A stretch of DNA of 64,000 nt from Polyangiaceae bacterium (GTDB taxonomy: Bacteria > Myxococcota_A > Polyangia > Polyangiales > Polyangiaceae): positions 1 to 64,000 of the forward strand of contig JABSRN010000037.1 of assembly GCA_013214025.1 (NCBI GenBank), read 5' to 3'. Positions 27,576 to 36,070 of this stretch are shown piece after piece; position 1 is the first letter of the stretch; each line of letters begins with the position of its first letter. The translations under genes and the position numbers were made by a program. The notes under the pieces are model-generated. The model ran no database searches. It worked only from the letters and a program-made list of their open reading frames with translations, and was not told where the DNA came from.

Positions 27576-29207
27576 TCAGCTGAGCTGGCGGGGATGAAAT
27601 TGAAAGAGTTCGGGCGGAGTCGCCACGCCATAGGTTCGGAGTTGATGGGCGCGAGTCAGCACTGCCGCCCCTTCAAGTAAGTTCAAGGCAATCTGCGACA
27701 CAGTACGGGACTGAGCTGACTCTAGCTCCGAGCCCCGTACCCAGTCATTGAAGGCGCCCATGGCCGGGCCGCACCAGATTTGATAGTCCGATCGTCTTTC
27801 GCTGTTTCCGGCGATTGCCCAGCGGCTCGAGAGCCCCAGATACCAACGGAAGATCAGGGCCATTCGGTGTTTGGCATCTCGGCTGGCGCGCTCCAGTTGT
27901 TTGGGCTCCCGTTTGGAAAAGAACTGCTCCACTTCTGTCCACACTGAGTCAACGCTTTGGCCGAAGATGTCGCGCTCCAGCTTGGTCTTTGTCTCGGCGG
28001 GAATCGCCTCCAGGCTGTCGTAGTTGCGATAGAGCTCGTACAACTTGATCGCGCGGGGCCCGAACAGAGTGCCTCGCTTCAGCACTTGAAGCTTCACGCC
28101 CATCTCAAACATGTCGGCGGCAGGGGCCATCATCATGTCGCTGACGCCGGCACCGCACAGCATGACTCGTCCTTCTTCGGACAAACCCGACTCCACGGCG
28201 CACTGGTTGACACTTCCGGTGAGTACGTAGGCCGCGCCCAGTCCGAAAGCCGCCGCCACGGCCGCAGGAGTGCCGAGTCCGCCAGCAGCCCCGACTCGAA
28301 AGCGACGACTGTAGGCGAAGCGCTCTTGGTACTCGACCGCAGCACGGGCGATGATCGGGAACAGAGAACCCAACGGGCGGTTGTCGGTATGTCCGCCCGA
28401 GTCGCTCTCGACCGTGATGTCTTCCGCAATGGGCACTCTCTTGGCTAGTTCGGCTTCGACACGAGTGATGCGACCATCAGCGAGCAATCGCTCCACAATG
28501 CGGGCTGGCGCCGGTGACATAAATTGCGCCGCCACTTCCGGGCGCGACACCTTCGCGAAGACGTGATGTCGGCGGTCGATTTCTCCGGCTGGGCCCTCGG
28601 TGATACCGGACAACGCGTAGTGTACGATCGCAGGGCTGAGCTCCATGTAGGCCGACGCCGACACCAAGCGAACTCCCTGCTCGATGTACATCGCCGCCAC
28701 CCGTTGCTCGAGCTCGGGTTCCGTCGGGGAGTGAATGAGATTAGCGCCCCACGGCAGCTCCGATCCCAACTGGGCGTTGAGCTCCGTCACCGCCGCCTGA
28801 ACCCGGTCGAAGGAAAGTCCCGCCGCACCGAAAAAACCCAGCAGACCCGATCGGGCTGCGGCGACTACCAGCTCGACGGTAGCGATACCGTTCGCCATGG
28901 CCCCAACAACGTAGGGAAAACGAGTCCCGTAAAGCTCACTGAACGAACGATCCCCGAGCCATTCGGGATAGAGCGCAGGCAGGGTCGCCATGAGCGGCAG
29001 CGTCGGCGATCCGTTGGCTTGGGAGTTCATCCGCAGGTGTCCCGAATGTGCCAATCCGAGACGACCGGATGCCGGATCTCGAATTACATGCACAGGTTCG
29101 CGTATTCGCTGCGCGAGGCGCACGAGTTCCGCGCCTTCAAACGCAGGCGAGCGGGAGCTTCCGCCCCAAAATCCTACTGATTCGAGCTGTGCCATCGTCG
29201 GACCCAT
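27576..29207 (-). CDS. pfa1: Pfa1 (PfaD-type), FMN-dependent trans-acting enoyl reductase
   Basis: The 543-residue protein belongs to the PfaD/nitronate-monooxygenase-like TIM-barrel enoyl reductases that saturate the enoyl-ACP in trans during PUFA synthesis. Visible features are the N-terminal PfaD segment (VIRDPASGRLGLAHSG), the FPYVVGAMANGIATVELVVAAA barrel start, the DSGGHTDNRPLGSLFPII glycine/His active-site segment, and the FMN phosphate loop VGAAGGLGTPAAVAAAFGLG. The C-terminal extension (KRGTLFGPRAIKLYELYRNY, YQIWCGPAMGAFNDWV) is typical of PfaD. It is the first gene of pfa1-pfa2-pfa3, the order known from myxobacteria. Start is ATG 29207; a second ATG at 29195 is possible. The gap to pfa2 is 23 bp. 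Confidence 0.92.
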   Translation of the reverse strand: MGPTMAQLESVGFWGGSSRSPAFEGAELVRLAQRIREPVHVIRDPASGRLGLAHSGHLRMNSQANGSPTLPLMATLPALYPEWLGDRSFSELYGTRFPYVVGAMANGIATVELVVAAARSGLLGFFGAAGLSFDRVQAAVTELNAQLGSELPWGANLIHSPTEPELEQRVAAMYIEQGVRLVSASAYMELSPAIVHYALSGITEGPAGEIDRRHHVFAKVSRPEVAAQFMSPAPARIVERLLADGRITRVEAELAKRVPIAEDITVESDSGGHTDNRPLGSLFPIIARAAVEYQERFAYSRRFRVGAAGGLGTPAAVAAAFGLGAAYVLTGSVNQCAVESGLSEEGRVMLCGAGVSDMMMAPAADMFEMGVKLQVLKRGTLFGPRAIKLYELYRNYDSLEAIPAETKTKLERDIFGQSVDSVWTEVEQFFSKREPKQLERASRDAKHRMALIFRWYLGLSSRWAIAGNSERRSDYQIWCGPAMGAFNDWVRGSELESAQSRTVSQIALNLLEGAAVLTRAHQLRTYGVATPPELFQFHPRQLS

Positions 29208-29835
29208 ACCGGAGAAATCCGGAGGACTTACCTAGCCCATGCTCGGGCAGGCTGGAAGACCATGACTGGAGAGAAAACCTGTCGTTTTGACTCAAGATTC
29301 CCGGAAACAGGCCGATCACCATGTCAGCGGGTTCGACGAAGAGTTCAAATGCGACTGATTAACGTAAATTGTAGTGAAATAGTACTCGCGCGCTCTCGTC
29401 TCCGGCTCCTTCGATTCCTTCAAAACCACCCTCGGGAGCGGCAATTGAGTTCGGCGCAATGAACGTGAAGATGCCCGTTTTACTCAAGCGCGAGCAGCCC
29501 TGGCACTTGACGGGTACCGACGCCTGGGAGCACCACCGACCGGGTGTACTGATGGCCTTAATCGCCACCCGCGCCCAAGGCTAGCTCCGCATGATTCCAG
29601 TGTCCGGCATCTGGCTCGAAGACGACGACGCGACGGAGCCGTCCCGTGTCGCCATGGCGGGCTGATCGCACGCAGCGATTCGCCCGTGCTTCTAGTGCAC
29701 TCGTGGCAAAAATACTGATCGCAGACGACGACCTGTCGACGCGGAAGATTGTCCGCGCTTATCAGCGAACTGGAGGGCATGAGGTGCTTCCTTGATGGCA
29801 GCTCCCCGCGGCATTTCTGATTTTTTGATCGGCTC
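29208..29835. other. Intergenic region upstream of pfa1, with gene debris
   Basis: This 630-bp gap should contain the promoter of the pfa operon, just above 29207, and the 3' region of tsaD. Apart from the receiver-domain fragment at 29703-29795 no convincing coding sequence is seen. A short + strand frame at 29460-29583 shows no recognisable family. Confidence 0.5.
29703..29795 (+). pseudogene. Response-regulator receiver fragment (30 residues)
   Basis: From a GTG at 29703 the frame reads VAKILIADDDLSTRKIVRAY followed by QRTGGHEVLP and a TGA. This is the first strand, acidic pocket (DDD) and first helix of a CheY-like receiver domain. Nothing of the rest of the domain follows, so it is a remnant of a deleted regulator, or of an N-terminal exchange. 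It is too short to fold as a receiver. Confidence 0.65.
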
Positions 29836-30924
29836 TCAGTCGCGCTTAATTCGCGCACCGCGCCGCCGACCGGGTCCTTTGCGGGTGACGCGCGCCAGCA
29901 CAGTGCGCGGGCTTACCTCCAGCCCCGCCGTGTGGTCCTCGCCGGCGAGCAGCATGGGGACTCCCGCGTAGGCGATCATCGCTGCGTTATCTGTACAGCT
30001 CTTGATATGCGGAACGATCACCTCGATATCGAGAAGCCGGCCCGCGTCGACCGCGCGAGCGCGGAGCTCACGATTGGCCGCAACCCCCCCTGCCAGTACG
30101 ACCCGCGGAATATTTAAGTTCTGTGCCGCGCGAAGCGTTTTCTCGATGAGCGTATCCGTCACCCGCCGCTGAAAGGCGGCGCACAGGTCTCGAAGTTGTT
30201 GATCGTCACCGGGGCGGCCGTTTTTTTCGACCCATCGGACGACGTTGCTTTTGAGACCAGAGAAGCTGAATTCCAAGGAATCCCGGGCGGGCATAGGCTT
30301 CGACAACTTGATTGCGGAGGGATCACCGTCCGCCGCTAGACGATCGATGATCGGCCCACCGGGGTAGCCCAGCCCCAACAATTTGCTGACCTTGTCGAAG
30401 GCCTCCCCCGCCGCATCGTCGCGGGTCGCCCCCAGCTCGGTGATCTCGGATGGGAGATTGCCGTCGACTCGATAAATTGCCGTGTGACCGCCCGAAGCCA
30501 GCATGGCCACATAGGGAAAGGGGGGGCGCACCGGCGGGGCCAAGTTTGGATGCTCCAAGTGCACCGCCAACAGGTGACCCACGAGATGATCCACCCCCAC
30601 CAACGGCTTGCCGCTCGCCCAAGCAAGGCCGCGCGCCATTTGCGTTCCCACCAGCAGCGCGCCGGACAAGCCCGGACGGGAGGTAACGGCGATGCCGTCA
30701 ATCTGCTCGAGGGTTACTTCTGCGCGGCTGAGGGCCTCCCCCACCACGGGATCGATATTCCGCATGTGATCGCGGGACGCTAGTTCCGGCACCACACCGC
30801 CATAGGGGGCATGTAACTTCACTTGGCTATGGATGACGTCGGAAAGCACCGCGCCGTTTTCACGAACCACGGCCGCGGCCGTTTCATCACAGGAGCTCTC
30901 AATGCCCAGTACGGTTAGCGCCAT
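29836..30924 (-). CDS. tsaD: TsaD, tRNA N6-threonylcarbamoyladenosine transferase
   Basis: A 362-residue member of the Kae1/TsaD ASKHA family. With TsaB and TsaE it moves the threonylcarbamoyl group to A37 of ANN-decoding tRNAs. Motifs are GIESSCDETAAAVV at the N-terminus, the metal-binding pair H113/H117 (VDHLVGHLLAVH), the ASGGHTAIY nucleotide segment, GEAFDKVSKLLGLGYPGGP, and the late VLAGGVAANRELR and CTDNAAMIAYAG motifs. A basic C-terminal tail (RKGPGRRRGARIKRD) is extra to the core. The gene ends a minus-strand run behind a lipoprotein gene (9 bp gap). It is essential in most bacteria, so this flank is core genome rather than mobile. Confidence 0.95.
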   Translation of the reverse strand: MALTVLGIESSCDETAAAVVRENGAVLSDVIHSQVKLHAPYGGVVPELASRDHMRNIDPVVGEALSRAEVTLEQIDGIAVTSRPGLSGALLVGTQMARGLAWASGKPLVGVDHLVGHLLAVHLEHPNLAPPVRPPFPYVAMLASGGHTAIYRVDGNLPSEITELGATRDDAAGEAFDKVSKLLGLGYPGGPIIDRLAADGDPSAIKLSKPMPARDSLEFSFSGLKSNVVRWVEKNGRPGDDQQLRDLCAAFQRRVTDTLIEKTLRAAQNLNIPRVVLAGGVAANRELRARAVDAGRLLDIEVIVPHIKSCTDNAAMIAYAGVPMLLAGEDHTAGLEVSPRTVLARVTRKGPGRRRGARIKRD

Positions 30925-30933
30925 CTCCAGCCC

Positions 30934-31455
30934 TCAATCAAAGTCGCAAGCTCGCGGAGAACGTTTGAGCCGAAATACTGCATAGGCAGGCTCCTCAGGA
31001 ACATCGGCCGCTTGGGGTAGCAACAGGCGTAGTTCCACGTCGTCGTTTTTCATGAGTGAGACCACCGAGACCATGGTGCCACGACAGGAATCAACCAAAG
31101 CGATGAAGTTGAACTCTCGAGAGTCCCCGAACTCCAAGGTAGACAAAGCATCTTCGACGACGGGCTCCACCACCCGGAGCGGGACGCCGTCGAAGATCGG
31201 CTTTCCGGAGCAAGCTGACAAACTGCGGTCGTCGCTGCGAATCGTACCGGGCTGAGTCTGCAGAGCGTCTGTGTCCAGTGTCAGCTCCATACGCATCGTT
31301 TGGGAAAAGCCAGCACGCACATAGCCGGAGCCCACGACGGAACCGCAATAGGCCTCGGTGTCGCCGGTATCGAATCTGTCCAACTCTCGACAGCCGCCGA
31401 GAACGAGCACGCTGGCCACCAGCCAAATCCCTCCCCATTCGAGCTGTCCAGTCAC
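30934..31455 (-). CDS. Lipoprotein, hypothetical
   Basis: The 173-residue protein starts at a GTG at 31455 whose G is also the last base of the upstream TAG stop, so it is translationally coupled. The N-terminus has a hydrophobic core ending in the lipobox LVLGGC, giving a lipid-anchored Cys at about residue 22. The mature part has three further Cys residues (AYCGSVVG, LSACSGKP, DSCRGTM) and one near the end (PRACDFD), suggesting disulfides, and a beta-rich pattern. No family is recognised. It lies between the TPR/HEAT protein and tsaD, all on one strand with almost no spacing. Confidence 0.75.
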   Translation of the reverse strand: MTGQLEWGGIWLVASVLVLGGCRELDRFDTGDTEAYCGSVVGSGYVRAGFSQTMRMELTLDTDALQTQPGTIRSDDRSLSACSGKPIFDGVPLRVVEPVVEDALSTLEFGDSREFNFIALVDSCRGTMVSVVSLMKNDDVELRLLLPQAADVPEEPAYAVFRLKRSPRACDFD

Positions 31456-34400
31456 TAGCGCTTCTCTAGCAGAGTCTTGCTCAGCTCGCGCACTCGGGGT
31501 TCAGGATCGTTTTCGACCCGCGATTTGAGGGATTTCCGTGCCTTTTTGGGGTCCAGAGCAAACAGAGACAACACGGCTGCTTCCCTCACCAGCGCCAGAG
31601 AATCGAGCGATGCCACCTGCTGCAAAGCCGCGATCGCCTCTGGATGGCTGGGCAATGCGCCCAGGGCCTGGGCGGCACTCACGCGGAGCGGCCACTCCAC
31701 AGCGGATCGGAGCACATCGATCACCCCAGGCCTGGCGGCCTCAATCGCGTGTTCCGTCACCAAGGCGATGGCCACTCGGATGACGTCGGCGCTGGGATCC
31801 TGAAGCGCGGCCAGGAGCACAGCCTGGGCGGACGCTTCTGGGCGTCGCCCTAAGAACGACAGGGCCAGCGCCCGGACCTTGTCCGACGGATGCCGGCTGA
31901 GCCGCGCGAAGGGCTCTGCGGCTTTTTGGGCGATGGTCTCGAGCAGTTCTCGGATCTCTGTCAACTCCTCGGTCGGAGCCCCTTGCCGCAAGCGCAGCGC
32001 TCCAAAACCAACTCGCTCCGAGGCCATCAACGCGTTCGCCGTCACCCTGGCGTTCTCCGGTGAACTTTGCACGGCGGTCACCACAGCCACACCGAGCGCC
32101 CGCGCCAAACGACGAATCGCGGCGGCTACCTCCGGCTCACCGTCATAGTCCGGCATCAATTGGGACAAGAGATGAGCCAAACTACGGGAGCTGGGCAGTC
32201 TCGCGGGAACCAGCCGTCCGGACTTCACTAGGGCAATCGCGGCGCTCGCTGCCGCATTCGGGGCTCCGGGTACGGCGCTCAGCAAGGCCTCCGCGATCTC
32301 GCGATTCGCACTCGGCCCTCCGAGTCGCGCCAAAGCCAAGAGACGGGTTGCCCCCAGGGGCGTTCCCTCGAACTGACTCCCGAGCGCAACGAGTGCTTCG
32401 GCATCCCGCGGCTGCCCCATCTCACCTAGCGCCAACGCCGCACACGCCCGGACGAGCCGACTCGTTCGAGCATCCAACAGCTCTCGCACGACCGCCGTGT
32501 CGATGAAGCGCTTCGAGGACACCAGTGCCAACAGACTCAAGCCGCGGACCTCGTCGGCATTGCTAAACAACAGTTCCCGGAGCAAGCCCTTGGCCCCGGG
32601 ACCCGGCAGGCGACTGACAGCCCACGCCGCAGCAAAACTCACCGGATCTTCCGCCGCCACCGCCCCCCCAGCGGGTAATAAATACTCTCGAAATCGGGGT
32701 AGCAACGAGGGTTCCTCGAGCATGCCCAGGGCAGACATGGCCCGTACACGCAGATCGCTGTCGGCATCGCCCACAGCAAATGAGAACAGCGCTGGGGCGG
32801 AACTCTTGTTGCGAACAAAGCTCAGAAGATCGATGGCGATACGCTGCTGCCCCTCCCTAGGATCTGCCAAGGCGTCGAGCAAGGGTTTCACGGCGCGTTG
32901 GCCCAAGCGGCCCAGGGCAGCCTGGGCCAACGCGGCCTCTGCTGGATCTGAGCTCTGGGCGCGGTGCGCGAGCGGGAACGCCAGGGTTCCGTACAGTTCC
33001 AGGAGCAAACGCCGATAGATCGGCCGCTCTGGATTACCGAGGGCGAGCGGCAGGAGATCCTTCTCCAGGGCCGCGAGCTGCGGACGACCCAGATTGAGTT
33101 GGATGCTCAGTTTGGCAGCTTGCGAAATCAATTCCTCGTCAGGTGAGGCGCGCACGACATGTCGGAGTAAGCGGTCCGCCTCATCCGTCTTCGAGGCGTT
33201 CGCTAGCAACAACGCCAGCTCCAAATACACCTCAAACAGTCGGTCATTTTTCGCAATGGCTTTTCGAAACTGCAGGATGGCGCGTTCGAAGTCCTGGCGC
33301 CGTCGATACATTTCACCCAAGCGTCGGTGCCCACGCGCGTCATCCGGACTCAGCTCTACCGCTCGAGCTGCATATTCGATGGCCTGGTCGTCGCGATAAA
33401 GTTCCGCTGAATACTTCGCCATGCGCTCGTAATAGACCTGCGCGCGGCGACGATCGGCGCGGCGAAGCTGTTCGAGCACCTCGATAGCGGCCGGCATTTT
33501 GCGTTGCAACACCAGTACTCGTTCGAGCCTTTTCAGCGCGGCAATGTCCGTAGGCTCATGGGAAATGACGACACGCAGCACCCTTTCGGCATCCCCATAT
33601 CGCCGAAGACGAATGTAGGCCTCCCCCAGTAGCCGTCCAGATTCAAGATCTGGCTCCTCGAAAGCGAGACGCCGTTCCAAGGGACGCAAGCGCTGCTTGA
33701 GTTCTGCAGAGAGGCTCCACAGCGTAACAATGTGCTGGCGCGCTTCTCTCGCCAAGCGCGGGTCCGCTTTATCCAACAGGCTCTGCCAAATGGCTTCGGC
33801 CGTCTTGTACTGCTCGCGCCGCAGAGCGCGGGAGGAGCGCGAACCCGTCCGCTCCAAAGCCAGAGCGAAACTCTTCGTGTACTTGACCACACCGGGAGCC
33901 AGCTTCATGGCCTGACGCAAAGCATGCAAGGCCTCGTCCACCAGATCGTGCTGGAGCAGCACTTCGCCGTAGGCGTGCAGGGCGTCCGCCCGCCCCGGGA
34001 CGACATTCAAAATGCGCTTCCAGATTTGCTGCGCGCGCTCCTCCTCCCCCTGGGCGAAGTAACGATCCCCGAGTTCAATCAGATAGCGAGCACTGCCCTG
34101 AGGGTTCCGGCTCAGGCGCTCCAACAGGGCCATCGCCCGATCGCCTTCTCCCACTCGCTCGTAAAAATCAACCAAACTACCGAGGATGTCTTCGTCAGTG
34201 CCGGAGCGAGCCTCCAGCTTCCGCAGTTGCTCTAGGGCCTTGTCCCTGCGCCCGCGCTGCAGCCACGCCTCTGCCAAGCGAAACACAAAATCCGGATTGT
34301 GCGGCGCTGCGATGATCAGCTTCTGATAATGCTGCGTGACCCTTCCTAGCTCGCCCTGGATCTGCAGCAACTGCACTACCTTGAGCCGAACCTCGATGTC

Positions 34401-35465
34401 CTTGGCTTTGATCTTGAGCGCCTTCTTGTACGCCTTCAGGCTCGCCGTCAGCTGACCTGTCTCCTCCAGCAGTTCACCGAGCAGTCGTTGGTTGTCGAAG
34501 TCCTTGTTGGCTTCACTGCGCAGCAAAACGATCAGCTCTGCCAGTTTTTCCTGGGAGCGATAGACCTCAACCGTGTAGCCCAGGATCTCTCGCCGCAGCC
34601 CCGACTGCTTACCGGCAATACGCAGCCCCCGCCGCAGTACCTTCAGGGCCTCCGATTCTTTGCCCTGTTTCGCCAGAGCCCGACCCAAATCCCTTAACGT
34701 CGGCGCGACAGCGCGATGGTCACCCACCGAGAATTTCAGCAGGCTGCGGTACTCCTCCTCGGCGCGGGCGTACTCCTCCCGCAGCATCAGCTCCCGACCG
34801 AGCTCGGCCCGCGCGAAAAACGAGCCGTGGGCCCGCTTCACCAGATAGCGATGGTGCCCCTTTGCCGCCTCCCAATCCTTCAGATCCAAACTCAGCGTGA
34901 GCAGCCGCCGATGCACCGGCTCCTTTTCGTTGTCCTTCTTGAGCCTGGGCAAAGCGGCCTCGTAAGCGGTCTTGGCCCCCGCCTTGTCCCCCCGAAATTC
35001 CAGGAAACTAGCCAACGCCAGCCGAGCCTCTCCGCTCTCTGGGCGCCCCCCAATAGCCGCTTCGAAGGTGGTTTTGGCCCGGTCAAACTGCCCATCGAAG
35101 CGGTACAGCCCGCCCAACACCAATTGAGCCGAGAACGCCGACGGTCCCTTGGCGCCAACTTGACTTTCCAAATCCGCCACCAATGCGTCCAGCTTTCCGT
35201 CTCGAGCTCGGTACAGCTCGGCGAGCCGCTGGAGTGGAAAACTCGCGCTCGGTCGCTCCAGAACCACCCGCATGTAGCGTTTGATCAGAGCCTCGGAACT
35301 CGCCTTTTTTTGGTCCGGCTTCTGAACATGCGGTTTCGCCACCCGGCGCGTGACGCTGGGCTTACGCCCCTGTCTCCCGCCGGGGTTAAAAGCAGAGCTC
35401 GTACGAGGCAGCGCAACACTGGCCAAAAAGGCCAGAAGCAAGGCTGATGTCACTGGAGTTCGCAC
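31455..35465 (-). CDS. Large secreted/periplasmic TPR-HEAT repeat protein
   Basis: The 1336-residue protein begins with a signal-like segment (LLLAFLASVALPRTSSAFN). From residue 50 to about 830 it consists of many tetratricopeptide repeats, visible as recurring A-LG-Y-A-A-L-L blocks such as FAQGEEERAQQIWKRIL and YGEVLLQHDLVDEALHALR. From about 860 to the end it changes to HEAT/armadillo-like repeats (AVKPLLDALADPREGQQR, DLRVRAMSALGMLEEPSLL, VRALALSFLGRRPEASAQAV). Both repeat types are scaffolds for protein binding; no catalytic domain is seen. It is the first gene of a run with a lipoprotein and tsaD. Similar TPR-HEAT proteins are common in myxobacteria, with mostly unknown roles. Confidence 0.85.
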   Translation of the reverse strand: MRTPVTSALLLAFLASVALPRTSSAFNPGGRQGRKPSVTRRVAKPHVQKPDQKKASSEALIKRYMRVVLERPSASFPLQRLAELYRARDGKLDALVADLESQVGAKGPSAFSAQLVLGGLYRFDGQFDRAKTTFEAAIGGRPESGEARLALASFLEFRGDKAGAKTAYEAALPRLKKDNEKEPVHRRLLTLSLDLKDWEAAKGHHRYLVKRAHGSFFARAELGRELMLREEYARAEEEYRSLLKFSVGDHRAVAPTLRDLGRALAKQGKESEALKVLRRGLRIAGKQSGLRREILGYTVEVYRSQEKLAELIVLLRSEANKDFDNQRLLGELLEETGQLTASLKAYKKALKIKAKDIEVRLKVVQLLQIQGELGRVTQHYQKLIIAAPHNPDFVFRLAEAWLQRGRRDKALEQLRKLEARSGTDEDILGSLVDFYERVGEGDRAMALLERLSRNPQGSARYLIELGDRYFAQGEEERAQQIWKRILNVVPGRADALHAYGEVLLQHDLVDEALHALRQAMKLAPGVVKYTKSFALALERTGSRSSRALRREQYKTAEAIWQSLLDKADPRLAREARQHIVTLWSLSAELKQRLRPLERRLAFEEPDLESGRLLGEAYIRLRRYGDAERVLRVVISHEPTDIAALKRLERVLVLQRKMPAAIEVLEQLRRADRRRAQVYYERMAKYSAELYRDDQAIEYAARAVELSPDDARGHRRLGEMYRRRQDFERAILQFRKAIAKNDRLFEVYLELALLLANASKTDEADRLLRHVVRASPDEELISQAAKLSIQLNLGRPQLAALEKDLLPLALGNPERPIYRRLLLELYGTLAFPLAHRAQSSDPAEAALAQAALGRLGQRAVKPLLDALADPREGQQRIAIDLLSFVRNKSSAPALFSFAVGDADSDLRVRAMSALGMLEEPSLLPRFREYLLPAGGAVAAEDPVSFAAAWAVSRLPGPGAKGLLRELLFSNADEVRGLSLLALVSSKRFIDTAVVRELLDARTSRLVRACAALALGEMGQPRDAEALVALGSQFEGTPLGATRLLALARLGGPSANREIAEALLSAVPGAPNAAASAAIALVKSGRLVPARLPSSRSLAHLLSQLMPDYDGEPEVAAAIRRLARALGVAVVTAVQSSPENARVTANALMASERVGFGALRLRQGAPTEELTEIRELLETIAQKAAEPFARLSRHPSDKVRALALSFLGRRPEASAQAVLLAALQDPSADVIRVAIALVTEHAIEAARPGVIDVLRSAVEWPLRVSAAQALGALPSHPEAIAALQQVASLDSLALVREAAVLSLFALDPKKARKSLKSRVENDPEPRVRELSKTLLEKR

Positions 35466-36070
35466 TGTAAAACAAGCCTACGCGGCGACCGTGCCGATCG
35501 CCAGCTTGGCCCCGCTCGACTCGAAAATATTCCCGTTTCCGTGCCTCCAGGGTCGCATCGAATCCGCCACCCAGGGAAATCGCGACACGAATGTCAGGGT
35601 GCCTGCGGGTCGCCACACGCGGGACTCTGGCGACCCAGTGTCGATGTCCGTGGCACGCCCCTTGCTCCACTGGGTCATGCCGCAGCCTGTGCCACCGTGT
35701 AGCCCCCAGAGTCTAACATGACCGTCGAACGAATCTCCCTACTTCTGCTTCAACTCAGCTTCGTTGTGCTCGCAGCTTCGCAGAACGGCTGACCACCAGT
35801 TCTGTCGCCCGCAGCGTCTGGCGGTGGCGGCGTCGCGGGTTCCCGAAACTCAGCACCGTCTCAAATGCCGAGCTTAGCGGTCAGCGGTTCGAGCGCTTGG
35901 CGGCCTCGGTAGTCAGCGACTCACTCAGAGTGGATCGGACTGCGGGAGATGGCTCCGAATTCAGCATCCGGACCAGCGCAGCCCTGGGCGCGGCGGCCCC
36001 GAGCGGGCTTGCAGGGCGATCCAATCACCGCTAAACTCGGGTAAATATCGCCTTCTGGGGCAGGTTCCCC
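35466..36070. other. Intergenic region, nothing recognised
   Basis: The gap separates two divergently read genes and should contain the promoter of the TPR-HEAT operon near 35466. Frames open on both strands here, but none shows recognisable domains, a convincing start or a family pattern. No tRNA or repeat was seen. Confidence 0.45.

Noticed and set aside
35478-35678. Minus-strand frame ending FESSGAKLAIGTVAA considered as a small gene
   Set aside because: No start context, family pattern or neighbour support was seen.
35880-35900. GGTTCGAGC sequence considered as a tRNA T-loop
   Set aside because: No matching acceptor, D or anticodon stems could be built around it.
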